Assembly: GCA_002315885.1 (NCBI GenBank)
Contig: DCIO01000095.1
Location: 13,171 to 42,054 of the forward strand
Source of the DNA: Lentisphaeria bacterium UBA1724
Lineage (GTDB): Bacteria > Verrucomicrobiota > Lentisphaeria > Oligosphaerales > Oligosphaeraceae
Direction of reading: 5' to 3'
DNA length: 28,884 nucleotides
Part shown: positions 7,708 to 17,138 of the stretch, piece by piece
Numbering within the stretch: the stretch's first letter is position 1
Layout of the letters: each line of letters begins with the position of its first letter
Notes under the pieces: generated by a model
The model's input: only the letters and a program-made list of their open reading frames with translations
Told to the model about the DNA's origin: nothing
Databases searched by the model: none
Translations under genes and position numbers: made by a program

Positions 7708-9156
7708 ATGGACCAGAACAACTTACCAACTGTGGCGATTGTGGGACGACCCAACGTGGGGAAGTCTGCACTCTTCAACGCCATTTTGCGCAAGCGCCTC
7801 TCCATCGTCCACGAGCAGAGTGGTGTCACGCGGGATTGCGTGGCATCCCCTGCCGAGTACAAGGGCAAGTCATTTCTGCTGGTGGATACAGGCGGTCTGG
7901 GCACCTGGAATGGCGACAAGAAGATCGACCTCTTTGACGGCATGATCCGCGACCAGGTGACCGAAGTCCTCCAGGAGGCATCCTGTCTGATTTGGGTGGT
8001 GAATTGTCTGGAAGGCATCACGCCCCAGGACGAGGAAGTGGGTGCATTCCTGCGCAAATCCGGAAAACCGCTGATTTTGTGCTGCAACAAGGCCGACAAC
8101 AAGGACTTGATCCAGGCGGTTCCCGCACTCTTTGGTCCTTTGGGCGTGAAGGAGATGCATCCCACCACCTGCACTCATACCCACGGCATCGAGGACCTGC
8201 TGAAAGGCGTTGCGTCCCATCTTCCCGAAGTGGAGGTCACTCCCGAGGCGGAGAAGCCCCTGCGCATTGCGGTTGTGGGGCGCCCGAATGTGGGCAAGTC
8301 CTCCCTGGTGAATGCGCTGCTTGGTGAGAACCGCATGATGGTCTCTGATATCGCAGGCACCACCCGTGATTCCGTGGATCTGCCTCTCGTGCTTCACAAG
8401 AAGGACGGCGAGGAACTGAAGATCACCCTGGTGGATACCGCGGGTCTCCGGCGCAAGGGTCAGATTTCCACCGTGGTGGAGTTCTTCAGCGCCAACCGCA
8501 CGGAGTTGGCCATCCGCAGCAGCGACATGGTGCTTTTCGTGTTGGATTCCCAGGAACCCTGCACCACCCAGGAGCGCCACATCGGCCGCATCATCTCCGA
8601 TGCCCGACGTCCATGCATCATGCTGGCAAACAAGTGGGACATCATCATCAATGAAGGCAACAACAAGCCAAAGCTCTTTGAGGATTTCGTGCGGAACCGC
8701 ATGCCCTACATGGCCCATGCGCCCATCCTGAACATCTCTGCCAAGAGCGGCTATAACCTGGAGAGCCTCTTTGACCACCTGAAGATGGTGAAGGACCAGA
8801 TGAAGGTCACAGTCCCCACTGCGGTCTTCAACCAGTTCCTGCAGGACATCCTTCGCCGAAATCCCCCCAGCTCCGTCAGCAACAAGCGCTTCAAGATTTT
8901 CTACGGCACCATGGTCCACAACCCGCCACCGAAATTCGTGCTCTTCGTCAACGACAAGAAGCTCTGCCCGAAGAACTACGAGAACTACCTGGAGAATCGG
9001 TTGCGTGAGGCATTCTTCCCACAGTCGGGCTTGCCTATCAACCTGGAGTTGCGCAGCCGTGAAGATCCGGAAGGCGGCAACCAGGGCGCCCGCGCCGCTG
9101 CGGCTGGTGTGCACTTGAAGGAGCACCGCTACCATCCCGTCAGCCGTAAAAAATAA
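7708..9156 (+). CDS. der: ribosome biogenesis GTPase Der (EngA)
   Basis: This 482-aa double-GTPase assists 50S subunit assembly. The first G domain shows GRPNVGKS (residues ~12-19), DTGGL and CNKAD. The second shows GRPNVGKSS (near residue 190), DTAGLRRKG and ANKWD. The C-terminal ~100 residues match the KH-like domain (RFKIFYGTMVHNPPPKFVLFVN is its core, here cited only as a landmark). A basic tail SRKK closes the protein. The arrangement and length are standard. It lies downstream of gltX in the same direction and ends in a probable terminator hairpin. Confidence 0.96.
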   Translation: MDQNNLPTVAIVGRPNVGKSALFNAILRKRLSIVHEQSGVTRDCVASPAEYKGKSFLLVDTGGLGTWNGDKKIDLFDGMIRDQVTEVLQEASCLIWVVNCLEGITPQDEEVGAFLRKSGKPLILCCNKADNKDLIQAVPALFGPLGVKEMHPTTCTHTHGIEDLLKGVASHLPEVEVTPEAEKPLRIAVVGRPNVGKSSLVNALLGENRMMVSDIAGTTRDSVDLPLVLHKKDGEELKITLVDTAGLRRKGQISTVVEFFSANRTELAIRSSDMVLFVLDSQEPCTTQERHIGRIISDARRPCIMLANKWDIIINEGNNKPKLFEDFVRNRMPYMAHAPILNISAKSGYNLESLFDHLKMVKDQMKVTVPTAVFNQFLQDILRRNPPSSVSNKRFKIFYGTMVHNPPPKFVLFVNDKKLCPKNYENYLENRLREAFFPQSGLPINLELRSREDPEGGNQGARAAAAGVHLKEHRYHPVSRKK

Positions 9157-9172
9157 GCTCCACTGATACAAG

Positions 9173-9217
9173 AAACACGCAAATACGAATGCCGTTTTGC
9201 GTGTTTTGTGGTTTTTT
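9173..9217 (+). terminator. hairpin with T-run after der
   Basis: A perfect 11-bp stem AAACACGCAAA (9173-9183) / TTTGCGTGTTT (9196-9206) with a 12-nt loop starts 16 nt after the der stop. It is followed by TGTGGTTTTTT. The stem is AT-rich, so termination would be moderate. The arms share the CACGAAA-type wording of the repeat at 3436-3560. Confidence 0.55.
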
Positions 9218-9234
9218 CATTAGCAAGATCGAAA

Positions 9235-12200
9235 ATGAACGACAGACAATTTGCCGAGAATCTCACTCGTCTTAACACCTTCTTCGACCGTTCCGAAGAA
9301 GATATGTTCACCGAATACGCGCCGTTGACGGCGGAAGTCGCCACCACGGATGATCCCGTGGCCTGGAAGGACCGTGAGGCCCTGAGCTATCGTCCCATCA
9401 AAGAAGGGCAGACCTGGGGCGAAGATTGGCAGAGTGGCTGGTTCCACTTGAAAGGCGTGGTTCCCAAGTCCTGGGCGGGCAAGAAGATTGTCCTGCGGAT
9501 GAATTTCGGTGGTGAGGCGTTGATGTTCGAAAAGGACGGCACGCCCCATTGCGGTCTGACCAGTTGTTCCGTCTATCATCCAGGCTACTACAAGGAAATC
9601 TACTTCTTTGACAAGCCCGCCAAGGGCGGCGAGAAGTTGGATTTCTGGGTGGAAGGCGCGGCGAACAACATCCTGGGGCCTGCGCAATTCGACTGGAATC
9701 CCCATCCCGAGCGCGTGGCCTATCCTGCGGGGCATTCCGTGGGGCAGGTGAAATTCATGCGGATTGCCCTCTTCAATGAGGAACTCTATCATTTCCGCAT
9801 GGCCTTCTGGCAACTCTGGTATGCGGTGGATTATCTCAAGAGAGACAACAAGAGCTACCGTTGCCGTCAGATTGTCAAGGCTTTGAATGACGCCCTGGAT
9901 GTCTATTGTGGCGACCCCGCCAATGCGGGAAAGGCACTGGCTACCCTGAAGCCCATCTTGAGCCAGCCCGCCAGCGCTTCCGCTTTGACGGCCTATGGTG
10001 TGGGGCACGCCCATATCGACGTGGGTTGGCTCTGGCCCGTCCGTGAATCCGTCCGCAAGGCGGCCCGTACATTTGCCAGCCAGTTGCGTCTGATGAAAGA
10101 GTATCCCGGGTATATCTTTGGCGAATCCCAGCCGCAGCTCTATCTCTTCATCAAGGAGAATTACCCCACGCTCTACAAGCGCATCCAGGAAGCCGTGAAG
10201 GCGGGGACCTGGGAATGTCAGGGCGGCATGTGGGTGGAAGCGGACAACAACCTTCCTTCCGGCGAGTCCCTCATACGTCAATTCCTCCACGGAAAGAATT
10301 TCTTCAAGGAAGAATTCGGCGTTGAAGTGAAGAACCTCTGGTTGCCTGATGTCTTTGGATACAATGGCAATACCCCACAGATCATGAAGGCCTGCGGGTG
10401 CGATTTCTTCCTGACCCAGAAACTCTCCTGGAACACCGTCAATACCTTCCCCTACAATACCTTCCGTTGGGAGGGCATTGACGGCACACAGGTGGTGACC
10501 CACTTCCCCCCCGAAAACAACTACAATGCCTGGGTTTCTCTTGCCCAATTGGCTGCGGCGGCGGATCGCTTCCAGGAGGGCGCGATCTGCCCCGAATTCC
10601 TGTCGTTGTACGGCATGGGCGATGGCGGTGGCGGTCCCAGCGAGGATCATCTGGAACACGCGCTTCTGGCGAAGAACTGGGAAGGCGCCCCGAAGCTGAC
10701 CTTCAGCAAAGCCCAGCCCTTCTTTGACCGCATGATTGCCATGAAGGACAAGTTCTCCGTCTGGCATGGCGAGCTCTATTTCGAGAATCACCGGGGCACC
10801 CTGACCACACAGGCACGCATCAAGAAAGGCAACCGCAAGAACGAACAGCGACTCCTGCAGGCGGAATTCCTCTGCAGCCTCCTGCCTGCCAAGAAGTATC
10901 CTCGTGAACAGTTGGACAAGATTTGCAAGACGATCCTCCTGAACCAGTTCCACGACATCATCCCCGGGTCCTCCATCCGGCTGGTCTATGACCGCACGGA
11001 AAAGGAGCACGCGGAGTGCCTGAAGGCATTGGAGGGCATCCTCAATGACGCCGCCAAGGAACTGATGGCACCCAAGAAGAATGCCATCACTCTCTTCAAC
11101 AGCCTCTCCTGCCCATACACACGACCCGTGGAACTGCCCAAATCCTGGGCAAAGGGTACGGTCAAGACATCGGAGGGCAGGGAAGTCGCCACCCAGGTGG
11201 AGTCCGACGGCCGTGTCTTTGCCGGCGTGACCATTCCCGCGGACGGCTTTGTGACCCTGGTACTTTCGGGGAAGGGCGGTGCAGTCAAGACCAAGGCCTC
11301 CAAGGCGCTGGTTCTGGAGAATGCCAATGTGCGTTTTGCCTTTGACAAGAACGGCCAGATGACCAGCATGGTCACCAAGTCGACAGGACAGGAGTCACTG
11401 TCTGCACCTGGTAACGCCTTCAGCCTCTACAACGACACCACCGCAATTTACGACGCCTGGAATGTGGATCCATGGTATCGTGGGGAGAAGACTCCTGCCA
11501 CTGCCAAGTCCACCGTCGCCGCGGTTTGCGAGATCGGTCCTGTCCGCAGCGTGATTCATTTCCAGTTGTCGATGGATACCTCCGTCATCACCCAGGAGGT
11601 CTCCTTGGCGGCGGATGCCTATGCCGCGGAATTCAAGACCGCGGTGGATTGGCACGAAGTCCACAAGATGCTCCGTGTTTCCTTCCCCACCAACGTGGAA
11701 GCCACTGAGGCGACCTACGACATCCAATATGGCATGATCAAACGCCCGACCCACACCAACACCAGCTGGGATCAAGTCCAGTTCGAGGTCTGCGGACATC
11801 GCTATGCCGACCTCTCCGACAAGCAGCGCGGCGTCTCCATCCTGAACGACTGCAAGTATGGCCATCTCATCCGCGAGGGCGTCATGGAACTCAACCTCCT
11901 GCGTTCTCCCAAGTGGCCGGATTTCAATGCGGACCAGGGCATCCAGAAATTCACCTACGCCATTCGTCCCCACGAAGGCACTGTCATTGACGCGCCAATT
12001 TACGCCGAAGCCGCGCAGGTCAACCGCGAGCCCTGGAATTTCGCGGGTCTGGATGGCTCCGCTTTGTCCGCGCCTGTCTCCGTGGAAGGCGAGGGCGTCT
12101 CCCTGGAGGTCCTGAAGCGCGCAGAGCGTTCGGACGACCGTGTGGTCCGTATCGTGGAGACTCGCGGACGCCATACCGCTGGTGCCCTGAAGGTAAATGG

Positions 12201-12327
12201 CAAGGTCAAGAAGGTGGTTGTCTCCGACGCCATCGAATGGACTGAAGGAGAGGAGTTGCCCATCAAAGCGGGGAGCTGCTCTTTTGCTCTCAAGCCCTTC
12301 CAGATTTTGACCCTGAAATTGAAGTAA
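9235..12327 (+). CDS. GH38 alpha-mannosidase, copy 1
   Basis: This 1030-aa retaining alpha-mannosidase has no signal peptide, so it is likely cytosolic and would trim imported mannosides. An N-terminal accessory domain (~1-250) leads into the zinc-binding catalytic motif GHAHIDVGWLWP (H260 and D262). The nucleophile motif LPDVFGYNGNTPQ (D372) follows, and NQFHDIIPGSS supplies the last zinc-ligand histidine (H573). The C-terminal half is the usual beta-rich GH38 region. The ATG at 9235 is chosen because the paralog starts at the same aligned residue. An upstream GTG at 9208 adds 9 residues without support. It has no SD. Three bases separate its stop from maf, implying one transcript and coupled translation. 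Confidence 0.93.
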   Translation: MNDRQFAENLTRLNTFFDRSEEDMFTEYAPLTAEVATTDDPVAWKDREALSYRPIKEGQTWGEDWQSGWFHLKGVVPKSWAGKKIVLRMNFGGEALMFEKDGTPHCGLTSCSVYHPGYYKEIYFFDKPAKGGEKLDFWVEGAANNILGPAQFDWNPHPERVAYPAGHSVGQVKFMRIALFNEELYHFRMAFWQLWYAVDYLKRDNKSYRCRQIVKALNDALDVYCGDPANAGKALATLKPILSQPASASALTAYGVGHAHIDVGWLWPVRESVRKAARTFASQLRLMKEYPGYIFGESQPQLYLFIKENYPTLYKRIQEAVKAGTWECQGGMWVEADNNLPSGESLIRQFLHGKNFFKEEFGVEVKNLWLPDVFGYNGNTPQIMKACGCDFFLTQKLSWNTVNTFPYNTFRWEGIDGTQVVTHFPPENNYNAWVSLAQLAAAADRFQEGAICPEFLSLYGMGDGGGGPSEDHLEHALLAKNWEGAPKLTFSKAQPFFDRMIAMKDKFSVWHGELYFENHRGTLTTQARIKKGNRKNEQRLLQAEFLCSLLPAKKYPREQLDKICKTILLNQFHDIIPGSSIRLVYDRTEKEHAECLKALEGILNDAAKELMAPKKNAITLFNSLSCPYTRPVELPKSWAKGTVKTSEGREVATQVESDGRVFAGVTIPADGFVTLVLSGKGGAVKTKASKALVLENANVRFAFDKNGQMTSMVTKSTGQESLSAPGNAFSLYNDTTAIYDAWNVDPWYRGEKTPATAKSTVAAVCEIGPVRSVIHFQLSMDTSVITQEVSLAADAYAAEFKTAVDWHEVHKMLRVSFPTNVEATEATYDIQYGMIKRPTHTNTSWDQVQFEVCGHRYADLSDKQRGVSILNDCKYGHLIREGVMELNLLRSPKWPDFNADQGIQKFTYAIRPHEGTVIDAPIYAEAAQVNREPWNFAGLDGSALSAPVSVEGEGVSLEVLKRAERSDDRVVRIVETRGRHTAGALKVNGKVKKVVVSDAIEWTEGEELPIKAGSCSFALKPFQILTLKLK

Positions 12328-12330
12328 GCG

Positions 12331-12894
12331 ATGATACTAGCCTCTCAATCTCCGAGACGGAAGGAATTGCTGGCATCTGCCGGTGTTTCCTTTGGGGTGG
12401 ATGTCTCCCGTGGTGAAGAAGTCCCCTGGGATGGCGTTCAGCCCCCAGAGGATTACACCTGCGGGCTGGCCACCGCCAAGGCATTGGAGGTCTCTGGACG
12501 TCATCCTGGCGAGATTGTGCTGGGTGCGGATACCGTGGTGGCGCTGGATGGTGTCATCTACGGAAAGCCCAAGGACCTGGAGGACGCCACAGGGATGTTC
12601 CATGCGTTCTCTGGCCGGGAACACCATGTCTTTACTGGCGTGGCATTGGTGCGGGATGGTGAGGTCCTGCGTTCCTGGTACGCCGATACCGCAGTGCGCT
12701 TCAAGACACTGGATGACGAGACCATCCGCCAGTATTTTTCGTTGGTGAATGTGCTGGACAAGGCGGGTGCATACGGCATCCAGGAACACGGTGACCTGAT
12801 TGTGGACGGCATACAGGGGCTTTTCAGCAACGTGGTGGGTCTGCCTGTGGAGGAGGTTGTGGAAAAACTCCGGGAACTGGGCGAAATTGCGTGA
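12331..12894 (+). CDS. maf: Maf-like nucleoside triphosphate pyrophosphatase
   Basis: This 187-aa member of the Maf/YhdE family hydrolyses non-canonical or excess dTTP/UTP to monophosphates. The diagnostic N-terminus MILASQSPRRKELLASAG carries the phosphate-binding Ser/Arg/Lys set. LGADTVVALDG near residue 64-73 provides the catalytic aspartate (D67). DKAGAYGIQ near residue 148 is the conserved lower motif, and KPKDLEDA is also typical. Its ATG follows the stop of the mannosidase after three bases with no SD, so it is probably translated by coupling. Pairing with a mannosidase looks accidental rather than functional. Confidence 0.93.
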   Translation: MILASQSPRRKELLASAGVSFGVDVSRGEEVPWDGVQPPEDYTCGLATAKALEVSGRHPGEIVLGADTVVALDGVIYGKPKDLEDATGMFHAFSGREHHVFTGVALVRDGEVLRSWYADTAVRFKTLDDETIRQYFSLVNVLDKAGAYGIQEHGDLIVDGIQGLFSNVVGLPVEEVVEKLRELGEIA

Positions 12895-12902
12895 GGTTTT
12901 CA

Positions 12903-12956
12903 GTTTTTGACGGGCGCCGCCCTGCATTACGGTCTGTTTTTGACGGGCGTTGCCCG
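12903..12956. repeat. two small GGGC hairpins with a shared 14-nt lead
   Basis: GTTTTTGACGGGCG occurs at 12903-12916 and 12936-12949. It is completed as GGGC-GCC-GCCC in the first copy and GGGC-GTT-GCCC in the second, so the stem is kept and the loop changes. It sits between maf and the serine acetyltransferase gene. Function is unknown; it resembles the inner stem of the element after gltX. Confidence 0.6.
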
Positions 12957-12976
12957 ATAACACATGACATTGAATT

Positions 12977-13891
12977 ATGGCAAACGATAGATTTCAATTT
13001 TTGAATGAAGTGGCGGCAGATTTGGATGCCTCCTATCAGGATGGCCTGGCGGTGGCATTCAGCGACGACCAGGATCTGCCTCGTCGCGAACGCGTCATAC
13101 AGATTCTGAATGACTTGCTGGAGGTGCTTTTTCCGGGGTATTCCGGACGCTTTGGATACTTCCATGCCTCACTGGCGGGTGCGGTGGCGGGACAACTGCC
13201 CTATATCTTCCAAAGACTCTCTTCGGAGTTGAATCTTGCGCTGGCCTATCTAGCGCGTGTGACGGACAAGCCCTGCGCGCCTGGCGCTGCAGACAAGGCC
13301 GCCCACGCACTGATGTCAAAACTGCCCGGCATCCGGGAGATGCTGAAGATGGATTGCCAGGCCGCATTGGATGGCGACCCCGCTACTCGTTCCATGGACG
13401 AAATTGTCCTGGCCTATCCCGGCTTCAAGGCGATTGCCATTCATCGGTTGGCACACGAACTCTATGTGGCAGGAATCCCTCTGATTCCCCGCATCATGAG
13501 CGAATATGCCCATTCCATCACGGGAATCGACATCAATCCCGGCGCCACCATCGGAAAGAGCTTCTTCATCGACCATGGCACAGGCGTCGTCATCGGCGAG
13601 ACCTGCATCCTGGGTGACAACGTGAAACTCTACCAGGGCGTCACTTTGGGCGCGCTCTCCTTCCCGAAGGATGGCTGCGGGCGCCTCATCAAGGGCAGCA
13701 AACGCCACCCGAACCTGGAGGACAATGTCACCGTCTACGCAGGTGCCACCATCCTGGGAGATGTGACTATCGCCCATGACAGCGTCATCGGGGGCAATGT
13801 CTGGTTGACGGACGACGTGCCCGAGCCATACAGCCGCGTGATCTTCTCTCCGTCGGACATCTCGATTCAGGTGCGCCAGGGGAAGAAATAG
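12977..13891 (+). CDS. serine O-acetyltransferase (CysE/EpsC type)
   Basis: This 304-aa enzyme transfers acetyl from acetyl-CoA to serine, the first step of cysteine synthesis. An alpha-helical N-terminal ~150 residues precedes a left-handed beta-helix of hexapeptide repeats. The catalytic pair corresponds to E. coli CysE D143/H158: here D185 in GIDINPGATIG and H200 in IDHGTGVVIGE, 15 residues apart. KRHPNLEDNV is the conserved substrate and CoA-binding loop. The long N-terminal domain and RLAHELYVAGIPLIPR resemble the EpsC subgroup. No cysteine synthase gene is adjacent. The start at MANDRF has no SD. Confidence 0.92.
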   Translation: MANDRFQFLNEVAADLDASYQDGLAVAFSDDQDLPRRERVIQILNDLLEVLFPGYSGRFGYFHASLAGAVAGQLPYIFQRLSSELNLALAYLARVTDKPCAPGAADKAAHALMSKLPGIREMLKMDCQAALDGDPATRSMDEIVLAYPGFKAIAIHRLAHELYVAGIPLIPRIMSEYAHSITGIDINPGATIGKSFFIDHGTGVVIGETCILGDNVKLYQGVTLGALSFPKDGCGRLIKGSKRHPNLEDNVTVYAGATILGDVTIAHDSVIGGNVWLTDDVPEPYSRVIFSPSDISIQVRQGKK

Positions 13892-13936
13892 TCTTTTGTA
13901 ATTCAGTATCTCATTCATCCATAATTTGTTGCTAAA

Positions 13937-16900
13937 ATGACACAAAATCAGTTTACGGAAATCATGACCCGCCTGAACAACTTCTACGATCGTTCAGAGG
14001 AGGACATGTTTACGGAATACGCGCCCATGACGGCGGAGATCGCAGTCACGAAGGAAGCGGTGCCCTGGAAGGAGCGTCTGAAGTTGAAGTACAAGCCCCT
14101 GACCGAAGGCACCTGCTGGGGTGGTGGCTGGGATTGCTGCTGGGTTCATGTCAAGGGAACGGTTCCGAAATCCTGGTCTGGCAAGCCCTTGGTGATGCGC
14201 CTGAACATCGGTGGCGAGGCGATGATCTTTGACGAGAAGGGCGTGCCACTGTACAGCCTGACCGACCACTCCATCTACGCCCGTTTCTATACCAAGGACA
14301 TCTATCATTTCACCAAGCCCGCCAAGGTTGGCCAGAAGGTGGATTTCTGGATTGATGGCGTCGCCAGCAACATCCAGGGACAGCCTGATTTCCCCTGGGC
14401 GCCCCACGTGACCCGCGAAGAGCATCCCGCAGGCCAGTCCCATCCCACCGTCAAGCACATGCGCCTGGCGATCTTCAATGAGGACCTCTATCGTTTCCGC
14501 CTGGAATTCAGCATGCTGCATCGTTATCTGCGGGATTATCTCAATGGTGACGTGACCAAGTTGCGTTCCCGTCAGCTGGCCCAGGCCTTGTCCGATGCCC
14601 TGGATGCCTACAAGGGCATTCCCGCCAATGCGGCGGCCGCTCGTGAGGCCCTGAAGCCCATCCTGAGCCAGCCCGCCTTGGCATCCGCTCTGGATGTGAC
14701 CGCCATCGGTCATGCCCATATTGACGTGGGGTGGCTGTGGCCCGTCAAGGAATCCATCCGCAAGGCGGCCCGCACATACTGCAACCAGATCAGCCTGATG
14801 GAGCGCTATCCCGAGCATTGCTTCGGTGGTTCCCAGCCCCAGCTCTATCAGTTCGTGAAGGACAACTACCCCGAGCTCTACGCCAAGATCAAGAAGGCCG
14901 TCAAGGCGGGTCGTTGGGAATGCCAGGGCGGCATGTGGGTTGAGGCGGACAACAACCTGCCTTCCGGCGAGTCCCTGATCCGACAGTATGTCCACGGAAA
15001 GAATTTCTTCATGGACGAATTCGGGGTGGATGTCCGCAACCTGTGGATTCCCGATGTCTTTGGCTACAACGGCAATACTCCCCAGATCAGCAACATCTGC
15101 GGATGCAATACCTTCCTGACGCAGAAACTCTCCTGGAACAACATCAATACCTTCCCTTACAACACCTTCCGGTGGCGCGGCATTGACGGCAGCGAATTGG
15201 TGACCCACTTCCCGCCGGAAAACGACTACAACTGCCCCATGGAGCAGGCTCGCATGGCCGCTGGTCAGGACCGCTACCAGGAAGCCGCGATCTGCCCCGA
15301 GTTCGCCTCGCTCTTTGGCTTGGGCGATGGCGGTGGCGGTCCCATGGAAGACCATGTGGAGCGTTATCGCATCATGAAGAACCTGGAGGGCACGCCCCGT
15401 GTCAAGATCGGCCCCGTCCAGCCCATGCTGGACCGCATGTATGCCATGCGTGACAAGCTGCCCATCTGGCGTGGCGAGCTCTACTTTGAGAAGCACCGCG
15501 CGACTCTGACCACCCAGTCCCGCACCAAGCGGAACAACCGCAAACTGGAGCAGCGCATGGCGCAGGTGGAGTTCCTCTGCAGCCTCCTGCCCGTCAAGAA
15601 ATATCCCCGCGCACTGCTGGACAAGATCTGGAAGCTGATTCTCATCAATCAGTTCCACGACATCATTCCCGGTTCCTCCATCAAGCTGGTTTATGACAAT
15701 ACCCAGAAGGAGCACGAGCAGTGCCTGAAGGAGCTGGAGGGCGCCATCCAGAGTGCCGCCAAGCAGCTCTTCAAGGCGAATGCCAATTGCCTGACCCTCT
15801 TCAACAGCCTCTCCACGGACTACACCCGTCCTGTGGAACTGCCCAAATCCTGGGCGAAGGGGACGGTGAAGACCGCCTCCGGCGAGGCCGTGGTCACCCA
15901 GGTGGAATCCGATGGGCGTGTCTTTGCGGCAGTGACCATTCCCGCGGATGGCTTCCTGGTGCTGGTTCGCAATCCCAAGAGCGGCAAGGCAGTCGCCACC
16001 AAGTGCGACAAGAAACTGTTGCTGGAGAATAAGTTGGCGCGATATGCCTTTGATGGTGATGGCCAGTTGACCAGCGCGGTGGCAGTCGAGGATGGCCAGG
16101 AGACCATGGCTTCTCCCGGCAATATGCTGAACATGTACTCCGACGATCCCGCCGAATACGACGCCTGGGATTTGGATCCCTGGTATCGCAAGCAGTATAT
16201 CGGCGCCGCAAAGTCCACCGCAGTCGCCACCCGCGAAGTGGGACCCGTTCGTTCCGTTCTGCATTTCAATCTGGGCATCAGCGAGTCTTCCATCCAGCAG
16301 GATATCTCTTTGGCCGCCAATTCCGCCACGGTGGAATTCAAGACCGCCGTGGAGTGGAACGAAGGCCGTAAGATGCTGCGCGTGGCATTCCCCACCACCG
16401 TGCAGTCCACCTCCGCCACCTACGAAATCCAGTATGGCACCATCCAGCGTCCCACTCACACCAACACCAGCTGGGATTCCGTCCAGTTTGAGGTGTGCGG
16501 ACATCGCTATGCGGATCTCTCCGACGGCGAGCGCGGCGTTGCCATCATGAACGACTGCAAGTATGGCCACATGATTCGCGAAGGGCAGGTGGAACTGAAT
16601 CTCCTGCGCTCCTCCAAGTGGCCTGACTACTACGCGGATCTGGGGCACCAGGAATTCACCTACGCCTTCCGTCCCCACAAGGGCGCGCTCATCCAGAGCA
16701 CCGTCCGGGACGAGGCACAGCAACTGAATCGCGAGCCCTGGTCCTTCGAGGGCATGGATGCCGCCGGCGTGGCTTGCCCCGTCAGCGTCTCGGGGGACGG
16801 CGTCTCCCTGGAAGTCGTTAAGCGCGCTGAGAAGTCCGACGCGTTGATTCTGCGCATTGTGGAGACCAAGGGCCGCCATACCACGGGCACTCTGAAGTTG

Positions 16901-17038
16901 GCGAAGAACTCCGGTATCAAGAAGGTCTCCTTCACCAACGCCATCGAGTGGACCGACGACGGCGAACTGAAGGCCACCAAGGGCGAATACTCCTTCGCTC
17001 TCAAGCCCTTCCAGATCATTACCCTAAAACTGGCGTAA
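13937..17038 (+). CDS. GH38 alpha-mannosidase, copy 2
   Basis: This 1033-aa enzyme is a close paralog of the 9235-12327 gene, collinear from the first residues (MTQNQFTEIMTRLNNF against MNDRQFAENLTRLNTF) to the last (SFALKPFQI). All catalytic motifs are retained: GHAHIDVGWLWP, IPDVFGYNGNTPQ and NQFHDIIPGSS. It also lacks a signal peptide. Differences are spread through the N-terminal sugar-side loops (for example the residues following HFPPEN), so the two may differ in linkage or aglycone preference. It has no SD and is followed by a strong terminator. The gap from the acetyltransferase gene is 45 nt, consistent with read-through. Confidence 0.93.
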   Translation: MTQNQFTEIMTRLNNFYDRSEEDMFTEYAPMTAEIAVTKEAVPWKERLKLKYKPLTEGTCWGGGWDCCWVHVKGTVPKSWSGKPLVMRLNIGGEAMIFDEKGVPLYSLTDHSIYARFYTKDIYHFTKPAKVGQKVDFWIDGVASNIQGQPDFPWAPHVTREEHPAGQSHPTVKHMRLAIFNEDLYRFRLEFSMLHRYLRDYLNGDVTKLRSRQLAQALSDALDAYKGIPANAAAAREALKPILSQPALASALDVTAIGHAHIDVGWLWPVKESIRKAARTYCNQISLMERYPEHCFGGSQPQLYQFVKDNYPELYAKIKKAVKAGRWECQGGMWVEADNNLPSGESLIRQYVHGKNFFMDEFGVDVRNLWIPDVFGYNGNTPQISNICGCNTFLTQKLSWNNINTFPYNTFRWRGIDGSELVTHFPPENDYNCPMEQARMAAGQDRYQEAAICPEFASLFGLGDGGGGPMEDHVERYRIMKNLEGTPRVKIGPVQPMLDRMYAMRDKLPIWRGELYFEKHRATLTTQSRTKRNNRKLEQRMAQVEFLCSLLPVKKYPRALLDKIWKLILINQFHDIIPGSSIKLVYDNTQKEHEQCLKELEGAIQSAAKQLFKANANCLTLFNSLSTDYTRPVELPKSWAKGTVKTASGEAVVTQVESDGRVFAAVTIPADGFLVLVRNPKSGKAVATKCDKKLLLENKLARYAFDGDGQLTSAVAVEDGQETMASPGNMLNMYSDDPAEYDAWDLDPWYRKQYIGAAKSTAVATREVGPVRSVLHFNLGISESSIQQDISLAANSATVEFKTAVEWNEGRKMLRVAFPTTVQSTSATYEIQYGTIQRPTHTNTSWDSVQFEVCGHRYADLSDGERGVAIMNDCKYGHMIREGQVELNLLRSSKWPDYYADLGHQEFTYAFRPHKGALIQSTVRDEAQQLNREPWSFEGMDAAGVACPVSVSGDGVSLEVVKRAEKSDALILRIVETKGRHTTGTLKLAKNSGIKKVSFTNAIEWTDDGELKATKGEYSFALKPFQIITLKLA

Positions 17039-17060
17039 TTCCAACCCAATCACGAAAGTC

Positions 17061-17109
17061 AAAGGCTGTTGCAGGCATCCAATCCATCGCAACAGCCTTT
17101 GTTGCTTTT
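17061..17109 (+). terminator. strong intrinsic terminator after the second mannosidase
   Basis: A perfect 12-bp inverted repeat AAAGGCTGTTGC (17061-17072) / GCAACAGCCTTT (17089-17100) with a 16-nt loop is followed by GTTGCTTTTT. It lies 22 nt after the stop codon and closes the mannosidase/maf/acetyltransferase run. Confidence 0.85.
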
Positions 17110-17138
17110 TCGTTCACGGATTTCCACGGATTTTGACG

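Noticed and set aside
9208..9234. GTG start giving nine extra residues to the first mannosidase
   Set aside because: It falls inside the T-run of the der hairpin, and the paralog aligns from the ATG at 9235.
9220..11010. Long minus-strand frames opposite the mannosidases (also 13994-16879)
   Set aside because: Antisense shadows of high-GC3 genes with no family motifs.
17101..17138. CACGGATTTCCACGGATT before the PHP gene as an operator
   Set aside because: Only a 9-nt imperfect direct repeat with no symmetry; too little to call a site.
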